Of a DNA stretch of 64,000 bases, positions 45,666 to 58,478 are shown one piece after another. The first letter of the stretch is position 1. Each line of letters begins with the position of its first letter. Position numbers and translations under genes: made by a program. Location of the stretch: assembly GCA_029204225.1 (NCBI GenBank), contig CM055100.1, forward strand, positions 2,923,374 through 2,987,373, read 5' to 3'. The notes beneath the pieces were generated by a model that saw nothing but the letters and a program-made list of their open reading frames with translations, was not told the DNA's origin and searched no databases. Origin of the DNA: Diphasiastrum complanatum (lineage: Eukaryota; Streptophyta; Lycopodiopsida; Lycopodiales; Lycopodiaceae).

Positions 45666-46159
45666 TGTAAAGTCCTCACAACAGGATTCTAGCCTAAGCA
45701 TACCAAACAAAGCAACCACACATGGGAACCGGTGGAGGTTAAACCAACCCAACCAAACTTAGATCGTACGGATCTAGCCCCCAAGCTATGGATCAATCAG
45801 AGTCATGGAAAGACGAGTCACACCAGCAACATGTAGCTATTCATCGTAAATCATGCATACACTAGTGAGAGCCCAGCAGGTATACTTATACCCTCCAAGG
45901 CCCATGCACCACTAGTAGTGCATTGTGACACCTCACTAGACACCTCTGCAGCCTATCTGGGCCACGTCATCCAGTTCCCTAATGACTCACTGATAGACCA
46001 TACCAACTCCACCACCATGTGTTTAGGCCTACAACCATTAATTATGACCATGTATATATAAGGGTCCCAATTCCCTTATAGTCACAATTAACTTATGGGT
46101 TGTTGGTCTATCGGTCCCTAGCGTGGACACGCTACCTGAGACCAGTCATGGGCATGACA
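45666..46159 (-). repeat. 5' LTR of minus-strand gypsy element
   Basis: Minus strand TGTCATGCCC to GGACTTTACA, 494 bp with TG/CA ends. Confidence 0.85.
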
Positions 46160-46800
46160 ATAATGGGCCATTCAGGTATCAACAAAAGGTTTAATGATAG
46201 AATTGGCCTATTTATGAGATGGAACAGGGTGAGGTCCAGACACTACTCCAATAGCAACAAGGGCAGCCTCCAATACCCGCACCTTGTGCACTACTCCTTG
46301 AAAGGTGATATAGAATTGGCTTTGGCCTCGTCCTAGCTGCCAAAAACCATACTTATAAACTCCATGCTTGTTTTGTTTGAAAATGTAATAGCGTGAATGC
46401 CATCGCTTTGAGCAAAGGCTCAGCGAGGGTTAGCCATTCAACCATTCTACCAGTGATAGGCAAAGTCATGATGTTCGTTGAGGTCGAAACATCATGCAAG
46501 ACGATGGATCGGGATAAAGCAGAAGTATCTGACTCAGTTGAAGACACCAAATAAGGTAAGAAAAATACAAAGGTTAATCAGAGAGCTTTGGAGAGTATCG
46601 GAAGACTGTTTGAAAGTTTTAGATAAGTATGTGTTGGCTGATTCGAATGAATCCCCAAGATACTGGGCCGAAGCTATTTCAAGAGCACCTCTCACCTTAT
46701 ACCAAGGAGGTCTCTGAGGAAGAAGAGAAGGACGAGAATGAGAGCCAAGAAATGCTAGCTATAATGACAATTCAAAATTATGTGAGCCTCATGGTGAATC
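46160..46800. other. No recognised gene
   Basis: Open frames at 46353-46550 (minus) and 46478-46717 (plus) have no motif I recognise. It may be older element sequence. Confidence 0.3.
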
Positions 46801-47700
46801 CCAAGTGATGGAATGACCATGTAGGAGCTAGTATTTGTAGGCATTTGTAATAAATACAAGTAGACCCCTCTTAATCAAAGTAGAGTGAGCCACCTTTTGA
46901 TGGTGACCTCTAGTGCATAAGCTAATTCCACATGCAATTTGTAAAATTGTGGAATTGCCACTTGGGCTCCCCACATAGGCAGCCCTCTTGCTTATTTAAG
47001 ATGTCCTTCGCGAGTTTTGGCAATCTTGAGCTCCTTGATCATTCTAGCTTTTTTGAGTGATGCTTTTATGATCATGCTCTTCCATCCCTTTGTGTGTGGT
47101 TGTGGAATTAACTTAGTTTCTTGTTTTCTTTTCTTATGCATTGTGGATTAGAGTGGACTAGCCTTCTTGTTTGTGGATTAGTGTAGAATCAAGCTTCAAG
47201 CAAACTAAATAGGCTGAAATTGTGGTTTAGATCTTGCATATCCATTTACATTTCATCTCTTGATATTATTGGGAAGTCCAAGAGTCAAGAGATGAGATTA
47301 GTTTCTTGTTATTTGTTCTTGATTCTGATTGATGCATGTAGATTAATTTTAGTGCATAAGAATTTGTTTGTTTGATTTCTGTAGCATTTAGAAGTAGGAA
47401 TTTGTGGGTGTTCATATGAGTTGCATTCTGATCCATCGATGAGCATCATGACTTGCATGTCTTCAAGCAATGTGAGTACATTTTCAAGAGTGAACGTTAT
47501 ATGAGCCTTTGACAGGTAGGATAAAAAACTATACTACAACCCCCGATCTTGCTTCTGGCTGAACGTTAACCAAGACTCTGATTGCCAAGAACCATCTGTA
47601 GAGTTTGGTAACAGATAGTAAGAAAACCTGAACATAAAACGATGCCCAACTATAAAAGATCTAAAGAATAAACATGCTGATAAGGGAATCAATGAACAAT
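46801..47700 (+). mobile_element. Possible LTR before gypsy gag
   Basis: An LTR-like, non-coding stretch with CTTATTTAAGATG near 46990 as a possible TATA region. It ends before TGGCACCATTGTCAC at 47701, which resembles a tRNA-Asp primer site decayed by G-to-A and C-to-T change. The distance from there to gag (1.3 kb) is like the 1.2 kb in the copy at 33.2-34.3 kb. No second LTR was found, so borders are uncertain. Confidence 0.35.
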
Positions 47701-47974
47701 TGGCACCATTGTCACTTGAACACATACATAAAATACTTGAAAATGCACACTCTACATGCGAAAATTACAAAAACTCAGATCCCGTCTGCAACCACTTTCC
47801 AAACCTGCTCGCGGATCTGATGAATTTTAGACGTTCTGATTTTGATCTACATGCCTACTCCATCCATCCACACCACTCTGCTCCTTTCTTTTCATCCCTC
47901 TCCAACACTACCATATCTTTATTCTCACACCCACACTCTTTCTTGAAGTTTCATGCTCGAGTCCCTCACTTGCT

Positions 47975-48810
47975 TTCGATCGAGTTTGTCACTCCATTTT
48001 TGACCAAGTCACTGCCTTCATCCTCGACCGAGTCTCTGACTTAGTCCTTGCCTGAGTCCTAAACTTGCATCTCGACCGAGTCCATAACTTCATTCTCGAT
48101 CGAGCCCTGAACTTCGTCTCTGGACTGAGTCCTTACATTCATCACTACCTAAACGAGCACCAACAACTTTAACCTCGATCGAGTCCTAGTATTGTATCTT
48201 GACCGACACCTTCAGCTCGGGATCGAGTCCTGGTGTTACATATGGACATCGTTGCTTCGCATCTCGACAGCTGACTCCTGAATCTCGACCAAGTCCTCAC
48301 ATCACATCTCAACTGAGTCCTTGATTAGCATCTCGACCGACTCCTCAATCTGGACTAAGTCCTCGCATGACATCTCGACTGAGTCCTTGACTTGAATCTA
48401 GACTGAGTCCTTGCTTAGCATTTCGACCGACTCCTGAATCTAGACCAAGTCCTAGCATTACATCTCGATCGAGTCCTCACATTACATCTGGACCAAGTCC
48501 TTGCTTAACATGTCGACCGAGTCCTTAACTTATACCTGGACCGAGTCCTGGCATTACATCTCAATCGAGCTGAGTTCTGGCTCCATCTCGACCGGACCGA
48601 GTCCATGCATATCATCTCGACCAACTTGGCTCTTGACTGAGTCTTCCACATCAGTCTTCATCGAGTCGAGTCTTGAACCTCAACCAAGTCTTCTGCATAC
48701 AATCTCGACCAAGCCTTTTGACTTGAGCCGAATCCTAAATCTTTTGCATACTATCTCGACCGAGCCTTTTCGACTTAACTCTCGACCGAGCTGAGTGCTT
48801 GCCTTGAACA
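47975..48810 (+). repeat. Minisatellite of palindrome CTCGAYCGAG, ~24-bp period
   Basis: About 30 degenerate units of CATCTCGACCGAGTCCTTG spaced about 22-25 bases (some at double spacing). The best-kept part is the palindromic core CTCGACCGAG or CTCGATCGAG (for example 48023, 48073, 48098, 48175, 48463, 48753, 48779). It lies in the leader of a gypsy element between the possible primer site and gag. Not CRISPR: there are no unique spacers of constant length and the units are diverged. Confidence 0.85.
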
Positions 48811-49025
48811 ACAACAGAGTCCTTGACTGGACCCTTAGCCAAGTTCTTTGACACTAATATCAGCCAAGTTTTTTTGCAATACCCATCATCTGAATACTGT
48901 GTCATTTGGTTGAAGACTACACTCACAACTCTGAGAACTATAACTTACCCTAAGTCTACATCTAGAGTCTTGCCTTAAAAAATAAAAAAAAATAAAACCA
49001 CAAAAAAAAGTACAGTCCTTACAAG

Positions 49026-50770
49026 ATGGATCGACATTACGATCCCAATTCGATAGAAGACTATATACCCAAGATGGTCTTACCTACTATTGAGCAAGTC
49101 AGACATAATCGGTTATCTCGAATGAAATCTCAAGTACATGAGCCTTCCACAAACCCATTCGAGAGATGGGAACACACTAGAGGCGAGGTCTCACATGATC
49201 CAACACATTTTCATTTTGCCGAGTCATCACACGCAAGAGCTCACCTTAATGGGGCTTTGCAAACCAAGGACCTCATATTGAAAAACGAATACCAAAGTTA
49301 GATCTCCCTAAATACGATGGTAATTTGTACCCTCAAAGATTTTTACAAGTCTTTGAGAATGCATGCGACGTTTATGGCGAAACATCTAATGATGCAATGG
49401 TCCAACTTTTCTCCATGACCATAATAAAAAAGACACGGGAATGGGTTTTCAACCTGGATCGTGAAGATAAGCTTGATTGGTCTTCCTTGAAAGAGTTCTT
49501 CATCAAATGTTTCAAACTATTTTGTTTGATAAAAAGCCCCTTTGTCAAATTGAGTAATATCAAAATGGCAAAGGACAAAAAAGTACAATACTACATTGAA
49601 CGTTACAACCGTCTCAAAGTCAAGTACACAAGCATCCTACTAAAAAGATGCTCATCATCTGGTTCTTAGTCGGCAGACTCCCCAAATTAGGTATGAGTTG
49701 AGGTCTAACGTTGAGTATACGACCTTAGAGATAGCCATGTCTGATGCCATCAAGGAATAAGATGAAGGATCCGATGTTGAGGATTCTAGAGGAAGGAGAG
49801 CACGTCCTGTTGTCCACAAATCAAAGCCGACCGAGGATACTCACGATCAGCTTTGGAAATCCCAAATGTAGTTGCTTAATCAGCAACACCAAATGCAAAT
49901 GGAAATGCACACTAAGGAGTTTCAAAATACCTCGAAGTCTATCCATAGTGCTATGCCTGGTTAGCTCCCAACTAGACAGGTACATCATAGACGAGAAAAC
50001 ACTTGGTGCCCTCATTGCAAGGGTGTGCATACTGGTAATGAATGTCCACCATATTGACCCGTTCCTGATAATAACCTAATGTGATGTGACATCTGTGATG
50101 TTATGGGTCATACGTCATTTTATTGCTACTATAACCCAAGGTACAACCACTGAGAATACATAGAGGGGCACTACCAACCTCCGAGACAACCTTTTGCTTC
50201 CCGACCTCCATCAAATCAATATCATTAGCGAAATAATCCACCAAGTCAGATTCAAGAGCTACCTAGGCAAAACACTTCGCAATACCTACCTCAACTAGCG
50301 CTCTTAGGTCCACCTCCTACAGGACCACCCAAAAGAGAAAATCAATAAAATCGACCCAACAAAGCACCAATTCAGACTCATTTTGTTGATAACTCATCTG
50401 ATGATTCATACCATGCCGAACACACTTACCAAACAGTTATGTGCTCTATCAAGAAGAAACCTCATGTTCTTGCCCAAGAGATGAGCATACACACCATCCA
50501 GACAATTCAAAACTGCTAGCTACTCAAGATAACTATGTGATTACCCATGGGCCTATGAGCAACAAATGTTTCATCGGTGGCAAAACATGCCACTTTATGG
50601 TTGACTGTAACGTAAAATCCCAATACCATGCCAAATATCCTGACTGTGTTAGAAAACACAGTGTTAAGAATTTTTCAAAACAACTGAATAGGATCCTACC
50701 TACACGTCATGTTTGTTTAGAACCTGTTAGGGTCATCCCTCAAGCGCAACACAAAGCTCAACAGTAGCAC
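49026..50770 (+). pseudogene. Gypsy gag with paired zinc knuckles, broken
   Basis: Starts at 49026 (MDRHYDPNSIEDYIPKMVLP) with a N-terminal extension to 49301. A frame change near 49300 leads to LDLPKYDGNLYPQRFLQVFE, the gag domain (MTIIKKTREWVFNL, LDWSSLKEFFIKCF, QYYIERYNRLKVKY), then a stop near 49668. Near 50010 come CPHCKGVHTGNEC (CX2CX3HX4C) and CDICDVMGHTSFYC (CX2CX4HX4C), followed by NPRY. A Pro/Gln-rich region follows. At 50555-50650 lies a damaged second pair (KCFIGGKTCHFMVDC, YPDCVRKHSV). It is homologous to the gags at 22.4 and 34.3 kb, with the same knuckle order. At least three lesions. Confidence 0.75.
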
Positions 50771-51009
50771 ACCAACTTAGACAAACATGCTGAGCATAGG
50801 GGCAGTTCCTTGACAACTTCTTATCTAGATCCACTAGTGAAACAGAGGAGATAGTATGAAATCTGAGAAGAGTTATTACAAGAAGAAACGAAAACGGAAC
50901 ATCCGCTATCTGCTCCAATCCTCACGCTAGAGCAACCCCTATAGGGACTTGAAGTTTTCTCTGAACTCTTGCGAGCTCAGATTGCCATGTCTTTCCATTG
51001 ACAAAATTT
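50771..51009 (+). other. Decayed gypsy region after gag
   Basis: Short readable pieces such as LLQEETKTEHPLSAPILTLE and LEVFSELLRAQIAMSF suggest the gag-protease linker. It ends where copia-B LTR sequence begins. Confidence 0.4.
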
Positions 51010-51909
<900 letters not shown>

Positions 51910-51911
51910 CT

Positions 51912-54470
51912 CTATATTGATTTGAACATGGATCTTGGTATAACTCCAAGGTTAGCTCTATGCTTGTTGAAGGAACTTTTGCTCAAAGGTTTGGTGAGCA
52001 TATATGCAATGCAAGATGATGTGTCGATGTGCTCCAATTTGATTAAAAAAATTGAAGGATTTTGCATAGCCTGGCTCAACTTATGAACACTAAAGCTTAT
52101 GTCAGGTCTAGTTATTGTGAGCCAAATTAAGGAGCCTATAAGACTTCTAAAAAGTGTGATGTCCTCAAAGGATCTTTCATCACCTTTGTTAGAGTCCTTT
52201 ACATTTTACTCTTACAATTCAACATATTGAACTTTTTTAACATTGAAAGAGCATACTTAGATTGACATATGAAAGTTTTATCTTTAAGAAAGTCAATCTC
52301 TAATCCTAGATTATAGTGTATTTTTCCAAGATCTTGCATCTTGAACTCTTTTCCAAGTGCAATCTTGGTTTCCTCAACTATCTTGATACAACTTCCTGTC
52401 AGAATGATATCATAAACATAAATAAGAAGGATGACAATATCTTTGTCAAAAAACTTGACATACAAGGAAGGATCATAGTTACTAAGATTAAATCCTAGTG
52501 ACTCAAAAAAGGTGTTAAGTCGAGAATACCATGACCTTGGGGCTTGCTTTAATCCATATAAACTTTTGAAGAGCAAGCAAACTTTTTCCTCATCATGGAT
52601 GAACCCAATAGGTTGATCCATATAGATATCTTCTTCTAGATAGCCATTTAGAAATGCATTAGAAACATCTAGTTGATGAATTTGCCAATTGAAAAAACAA
52701 GCAAGAGAAATTATGATTCTAATTGACACCATCTTTGCAACTGGGGCAAAGGTCTCCTCATAATCAAGTCCATATACTTGAGCAAATCTTTTAGCACAAA
52801 GCCTATCCTTGTACTTGTTGATTTTGCCATCTTGATTATACTTGACTCGAAAAACCCATTTGCAACCAATGGTATGCTTGTTGGATGGAAGATCCACAAG
52901 TTTCCATGTATTATTGGCCATCAAAGCATCATATTCTTCCTTCATGGCAAGGTACCATTCCTTTGAGTTGATAGCATCATATACATCCTTCGAGTTGATA
53001 GCATCATATACATCCTTTGGCTCCTCATGAGAAATAAAATAGGCACAATTAGTGGAGCTGATTTCCACTTGCTTTCCTCTATCTTCATAGGTAAGCCTTC
53101 TAGGCTTGGATCTTTCTCGTTGAGATATCCTTGGTGAAAAAATTCGAGGTGACTCCTCCTCAAATCTCGGCCCCATCTCTCCATGATGATCTTCAAGGGT
53201 GATGATTGGAGTATCTTTATGAAAATCTTTGAACTCGGCCTTCTCAAGAATGTATTTTTGATCTTCATGGAATATCACATCTCTACTCTCAATCGTAGTT
53301 GAGGTAGAGGGAACATAGATCTTGTAAGCTTTTTTGTTGGATACATATCCAACCATGATCCCTTTAACGGAATTAGGATCATCTCTTTTCCTTGTTTCCA
53401 AGGGCATATTAACAAAGCAAGTACAACGAAAAACTCTAAGGTGATCTATCTTAGGTTTTTTCTGAAACAAGACTTCAAAAGGTGATTTTCTAGCAAGAGT
53501 ATTATGAAGTAATCTATTGCACAAATAGTTTGCACAATTTATAGCTTCACCCCAATATTCAATAGGCAAAGAAGCTGCTACTCGAATTGCTTTAGCACAC
53601 TCACATAAAGATCTGTTTTTCCTCTTAGCTACTCCATTTTGAGGTGGAAAATAGGCACAAGAAAATTCTCTCTTTATTCCTTCACCTTCACAATAATTAT
53701 GAAACTTGTTGGAGATATATTCACCTCCTCCATCACATCTTAAAGCTTTAACTTTGCAAGAAAACTATTTTTCTACATAAGCTTTGAAGATAAGGAAGTG
53801 ATAAAAAACCATAGCCTTTGAAGAAAGTAGATACAACCAAGTGTATCTAGTAAAGTCATCAATAAAGGTGACAAAACATGTTGCACCACCAATACTTTTA
53901 GAAGAGGAAAAATGTACATCTGAATGTATGAGTTCCAATGGACAAGTAGTTTTTATAAAAGACTTCTGATATGACTTTTTGTGTGACTTTGCAATGGCAC
54001 AAGCCTCACAAGGCTTGAAATCTTTAGAAAGAGATTTTGGAAGACCAATAGCCTTCTCCTTCTTAACCATAGAAGACATAGATGTAAAGTTAGGATGTCC
54101 CAACCTTCTATGCCACAGCTCCTCCTTAGATAACAAAACAACTTCACAAAGGTTTGCATTCTCATAAAAATTCAACTTAAAAAAATTCTACCACATCTAG
54201 TTCCATCAGCAAGGATCTCATCTTTTCTCTTGATAAAACAAGTATTGGAGTTGAACTTTACATCACAACCATTATCAAGCAACTTTCCCACACTAATTAA
54301 GTTCTTTGTAAGTTTTGGAATAAAAAGAACATTAGAAAGTGCAAGAACTTTTGAAGAAGCAAGTTTCAATGGAATGTTGCCAATTCCTTCTATCGGACAC
54401 TCATGATCATTAGCTGTGTAAATAGATCTCTTGAGTCCTTTGAAAGGTAAGATTAAAGGAATCTCAACAC
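51912..54470 (-). pseudogene. Copia-B pol: protease end, integrase, RT
   Basis: From right: protease-integrase link (LSNVLFIPKLTKNLISVGKL) at 54369-54172; a frame change; pre-integrase LWHRRLGHPNF, HSDVHFSSSKS (first catalytic Asp) and FIDDFTRYTW. A stop lies near 53766, then the same frame continues from 53569: WGEAINCANYLCN, linker, RT (CKWVFRVKYNQDGKINKYKD, LDVSNAFLNGYLEEDIYMDQ, LIYVYDIILTG). The usual YVDD box reads YVYD, a loss of one catalytic Asp. A duplicated KDVYDAINS unit lies near 53000. After a stop near 52199 the reading continues (GSLIWLTITRPDISFSVHKL), but most of RNase H is deleted before AYMLTKPLSKSSFNKH. Gag and 5' LTR are missing. Confidence 0.85.
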
Positions 54471-55240
54471 GTCACTGCAGCAAAGGAAACAATATGGCAT
54501 TTTGTCAAAACAATGGTTGATCGAATTCCCAACAAAAGTCGAACAACTTTTGAGGGAAGATAAGAAACACAATACATGCTACCAAGTATTTATAAACAAA
54601 AGGATGTCCTGCAAGAAGTAAATCTAAACTTGAGAATGGCACGCATAAAAGGAGTATCTCAAGCGACATTTAATAGGATGTGGAATAAAGAATGCAAAGA
54701 GGTGCAGATAGCAAAAAACAATGGATTTTCCAAATGTAACTTTTGTACATCAATCAAAATGAAGCTGATGTCTACAAAGGTTCAAGTTGAAAAAGCGCAA
54801 TACCTGAAAAAGAGGGATGAGCACAACAAATTGCAAAGGCAATGTCGTAGTGAGTATTATCGCAATCGTGCACTATCATCCATGTACAATGCCAAAAGAA
54901 TACTTGTGCATAATTCATGATAAAATGGATCAAAAAAAGACATGTGTTCCAAGATTATTTCCCGAGACAAAGGCAACAGCCCAAGCATTTCCATTGCCTA
55001 TCTCTTTAACAGGAATGCTAACACATGGACATGGTTCAAAAAGATACGGTCATTTTGCGCTTGGACTTTGGAAAGGTGATTCTAAACTCACAATAGGTTC
55101 CATGGCAAAATGCTTGAGGGATGTTGAGCTATTCGATGGGAAATGCATGGGTGATCTCCAAAATGTACACCTAGAAACAAAGAGAACTTATTCACATCAT
55201 TACTTTCACAAAAGACGATCAATAGCATACAAATTTTAGC
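54471..55240 (+). pseudogene. DUF7869-like gene fragment
   Basis: Reads VKTMVDRIPNKSRTTFEG, stop, MLPSIYKQKDVLQE, VSQATFNRMWNKECKEVQIA, FSKCNFCTSIKMKLMSTK, a helical KRDEHNKLQRQCRSEYYRNR stretch, then after a frameshift near 54890 CIIHDKMDQKKTCVPRLFPE and LTGMLTHGHG. The order 'FxRIW..RFSKCDTC..coil..D-x-MDQ-x-K-T' is that of a large, poorly understood eukaryotic family (DUF7869-type) that I associate with mosses, lycophytes and ferns among plants and that may be transposon-derived. The Cys pair and the MDQKK box are kept. Lesions: one stop, one frameshift, truncated C-terminus. Placement in the family is from memory of motif order. Confidence 0.5.
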
Positions 55241-55988
55241 TCCAAATCCTAAATCAAGGTCTTCCCCTCTCCATCCATCCATATCTACTGGCCACGCATT
55301 CAAATCACTACCTCAAAAATTATTTTTGCAAATGGACAACTCTGGGAAAGACAATAAAAATCGTTGGTTATTTAGCTTTTTATCTTTGCTTGTAGACAAG
55401 GGTATTTTTGAGAAAACACAAGCCAATAAGAAAAGAGAAGGCAAAGGAAAAGCCAAGAGCCTTCCATAACTCATGGAATGTCAAAAGACACCTGCCATAA
55501 CTCATGGTTTTTGGTTCTAACTTCTTGGGTTCTTTAGGGGCATTAAGAGGCCCTTGTAGGTGCGCCCTCCTACTAGGTCCCCATGACCCTCAACTGATGG
55601 CAAACTTTGGCCCAAGGCCAATTATGTAATTGTGGCTGAAGGTTGAGGCCCAAGGTTTAGGAAAAGGACCAGTAGGGTCTTCCTAACACCTCATTAGGTT
55701 TCATACCTCCGACCAAGGCATAGTCACCTACCTGCCCTTATCCAAGGACACTAGTACCTTAATCTAAAGACACCTATCCTTAATCCTAAGGGTACCTCTT
55801 ATCCAAGGGTGATTTGCCAATTATCCCCCCAAACACTAAATGGGCAAATAGGGACTAAAGTATTGCTTGTTACATAGGTATGTAACAAATATCCTCTGGT
55901 TTTCGCTGTTCATTTTGTACATCGGGCAACTAAAAACTTAGATGAATATAGCCCTTAAGGCCCGTGAAGGATTTGATGACACTATGGA
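55241..55988. other. No recognised gene
   Basis: Contains GGCCCAAGG-type words (55612-55690) and a pyrimidine/purine mix, but no motif. It abuts the LTR fragment at 55989, with no purine tract before it. Confidence 0.35.
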
Positions 55989-56292
55989 TGTTAAAATTGA
56001 AAAACAATCCATATTGATTCCTTGGCTTGCTACAAATATTGTACCATGCAAGTATGTAGCTCATTAATGCAAAATGCCAAGTTTGGCCTACATAGAACTC
56101 GAGCTACATGGTTATGTATTGTCTAGTTTGATAAATGCAACTTGCATATAGTTTGTAAACATAGAATTAGCATGATTATGCTTGTAGAAACTCGTGGCAC
56201 CTCACATGCATTAATTGTAAGTGATCCATAGTGACATGCAAGGCATGCACAAAGTTTATTGGACACATGCATGATGATTTGGACATTTCTAG
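55989..56292 (+). repeat. Copia-B LTR fragment, plus orientation
   Basis: TGTTAAAATTGAAAAACAATCC onward matches 51909 down to about 51610 in reverse. It breaks at 56293, where a different copia element's integrase begins. With the LTR at 51.0-51.9 kb it forms an inverted pair. Confidence 0.85.
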
Positions 56293-57999
56293 TTAGAACA
56301 CCACATTGTCACCTCTCAAGCACTTGATCTTTGTGGAAAATTGGTTCTCCCTTGCATTCTTGAATTTGACAAAGACATCATACACTTCATACTTGCTCTT
56401 TAGTAGATAGATCCAACAAAATCTACTAAAATCATCAATGAATGTTACATACATCTTAGCTCCACTATTGCTAATTGTAGTAAATCCATGAATATCCAAA
56501 TGTACAAGTTGAAAAGGCTTTGTAGATCTAGAAATAGATCTAGTATAAGGTAGTCTATGTGACTTAGACAAAGCACAAGACTCACAAACATGCTTGTCAT
56601 TACTTAAGGAACTTGAAAGACCAATCACAACCTTCTTCCTTGCCATTACCTCCAATGACTTGAAGTTGAGGTGTCCCATCCTTTTGTGCCAAACCTCTTG
56701 AATAGAAATTTGCTCCCTTGCAACACATCCAACTTGGTTAGCAATAACACAAACATCAAGTTTGAACAACTTCCCTTGCCTTTTACCTTTTTCAATCAAG
56801 ACATCCTTCCTTTTGATCAAACAAGCATCTCCATCAAACTCCACCTTGAGGCCCTTACTTAGCATTTGACTCACACTAAGCAAATTCTTGGTAATAGATG
56901 GAATAAACAAGACATCTTCCAAATGAACATTCCTATTTGTAGAGAGAGAAATAGAAATTGTGTCAATCTCTTTGATTGCACACTCACCATCATTGGCCGT
57001 GTAGATCACCCTCTTGTCATCTCCATATGCCAACAAAGAAGTGAAGTACTCTTTGTGAAAGGTCATGTGTGAACTTGCTCCACTATCAATCCACCAAGGA
57101 TCTAGATCTCCATCATTAGCAAGCATACATGAAGACATCACAAAAGCATCATCATTTGCATCTTGCACATCCAAACCATCCTCATCAAGAGTAAGATTAC
57201 CTTGCTTGTCTCCTTGATCTCTCTTCTTGTTGTAGCACTCACTTGCAAAGTGTCCTTTGATGCCACAATAGAAGCACTTGAGCTTTGATCTATCCTTCTT
57301 TTTGCCACTTGAAGAAGCATCCACTTGATCTTGCCCTTTAGACCACTTGCTTTTGGTTTTGCCTTTGAATTTGCCCTTTGTGAACATAGCATCTTCTTGA
57401 AGTGTCGATGTAGATCCACCTCTTGCTTGAAGCCTATATTCCTCATTGATCAAGATCTCTTGAAGATCCACCAAACTTGGCAAAGTCTTTTGAATAGAAA
57501 TACTTTGAACAATGTTAGCATGAGCATCCAACAAGCCATTAAGAATCACTTGAATAAGCTCTCCTTCGTTAATGCTTTCATCTATGCAAGCTAACTCATC
57601 ATTCAATGCTTTCATTCTCAAAACAAAAGTACTTGGACTTTCTTCATGCTTTTGCAAACAAGAAAAGATTTGTCTTCTTAGAGTCAACACTCTAGAAGTA
57701 GACTTGGATTCATAAAGCTTCTTCAATGAATTCCAAGCTTCCAAAGATGATGTGCACTTACCAACTTCCTTGAGAAGTTCATTGGTAACATTCATCTTTA
57801 GCATGTGTAGAGCCTTCTTGGACCTCTTGTCATACCTCAATTGATCTTGTTGTGTTGCTGGTCTCTCCTCCAGATCTACAACAATATCCAAAACATCAAT
57901 CATCTCAAGAAGTGACTCCATCCTCACTTTCCATAATGAATAGTTACTTGAGGTAAGCCTATCATTGGCTTCCAACATGACTCCAATTGAGGTTGCCAT
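56293..57999 (-). pseudogene. Copia-E gag to integrase, truncated
   Basis: A clean 568-residue frame from Met 57999 (MATSIGVMLEANDRLTSSNY). Gag (WNSLKKLYESKSTSRVLTLR), knuckle CFYCGIKGHFASEC near residue 246, protease PWWIDSGASSHMTF near 304, pre-integrase VWHKRMGHLNF near 430, the integrase zinc region (CESCALSKSHRLPY), HLDIHG (first Asp) and CLRGDN (second Asp) near 562. It ends at the breakpoint 56293. No lesion is seen inside, so the truncation alone disables it. The RT, RNase H and 3' LTR are absent. Confidence 0.9.
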
Positions 58000-58466
58000 G
58001 TAGCAATGGCCTGATCTTCTCTTTCAACCTACTTCAATGCACGATCAACCTATGATCTATCCTCAATCTAATGACTTTTGCCACTTCCTAAGATTGAAAC
58101 ACACTCAAATGAAGTCCAGCAACCTCACTATCTAAAGATCCAATCAAAATTAGGGTTTTGACAAAATCACAAAAAATTGACTATTCCAAATCTACATGCA
58201 AGTGTTGAAAATTTGATATGCAATCTATAAGCCACCACTTAGGCTGAACCAATGATCCAAAAATCGGCCAAATCCAGCATGTGAATTAAAAAATCGGAAT
58301 TGAGCAAGTATATTGACCTATTTAGTGTTTTGATCTACAAAAGATCCAATCTACAGAGGCAAAAAATCTGATTTTGGTGTAGAATCCTCTCTAGCATGCT
58401 CTAGACTTGATATCTTCACCAAATCATTGATAGATCTGATTTCCTCCTTTATAACCTGAAACACAA
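58000..58466 (-). other. Copia-E leader
   Basis: Untranslated leader between primer site and gag; no other feature seen. Confidence 0.6.
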
Positions 58467-58478
58467 GCTCTGATACCA
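58467..58478 (-). other. Primer-binding site (tRNA-iMet), copia-E
   Basis: Minus strand TGGTATCAGAGC directly after the LTR end CTTTCACA. Confidence 0.9.

Larger units (their letters stand above)
39525..46159 (-). mobile_element. Ty3/gypsy element, near full length, minus strand
   Basis: A complete gene order on the minus strand: 494-bp 5' LTR (45666-46159), tRNA-iMet primer site, 1.57-kb leader, gag, protease, RT, RNase H, integrase, polypurine tract and the first 152 bp of the 3' LTR (39525-39676). The rest of the 3' LTR is missing where copia-D sequence begins, so no target duplication can be tested. Integrase ends in a motif like the start of a chromodomain linker (PIKILDTRTKRLRN). Several frame breaks and a mutated protease site inactivate it. 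Confidence 0.88.

Noticed and set aside
46478-46717. 80-codon frame containing SPRYWAEAIS as a copia piece
   Set aside because: One short copia-like phrase only; flanking motifs are absent.
47975-48810. CRISPR-like array
   Set aside because: Diverged units, no constant unique spacers, and plant retrotransposon context; it is a minisatellite.
55500-55960. A separate LTR with GGCCCAAGG words
   Set aside because: No TG/CA ends, primer site or second copy could be found.
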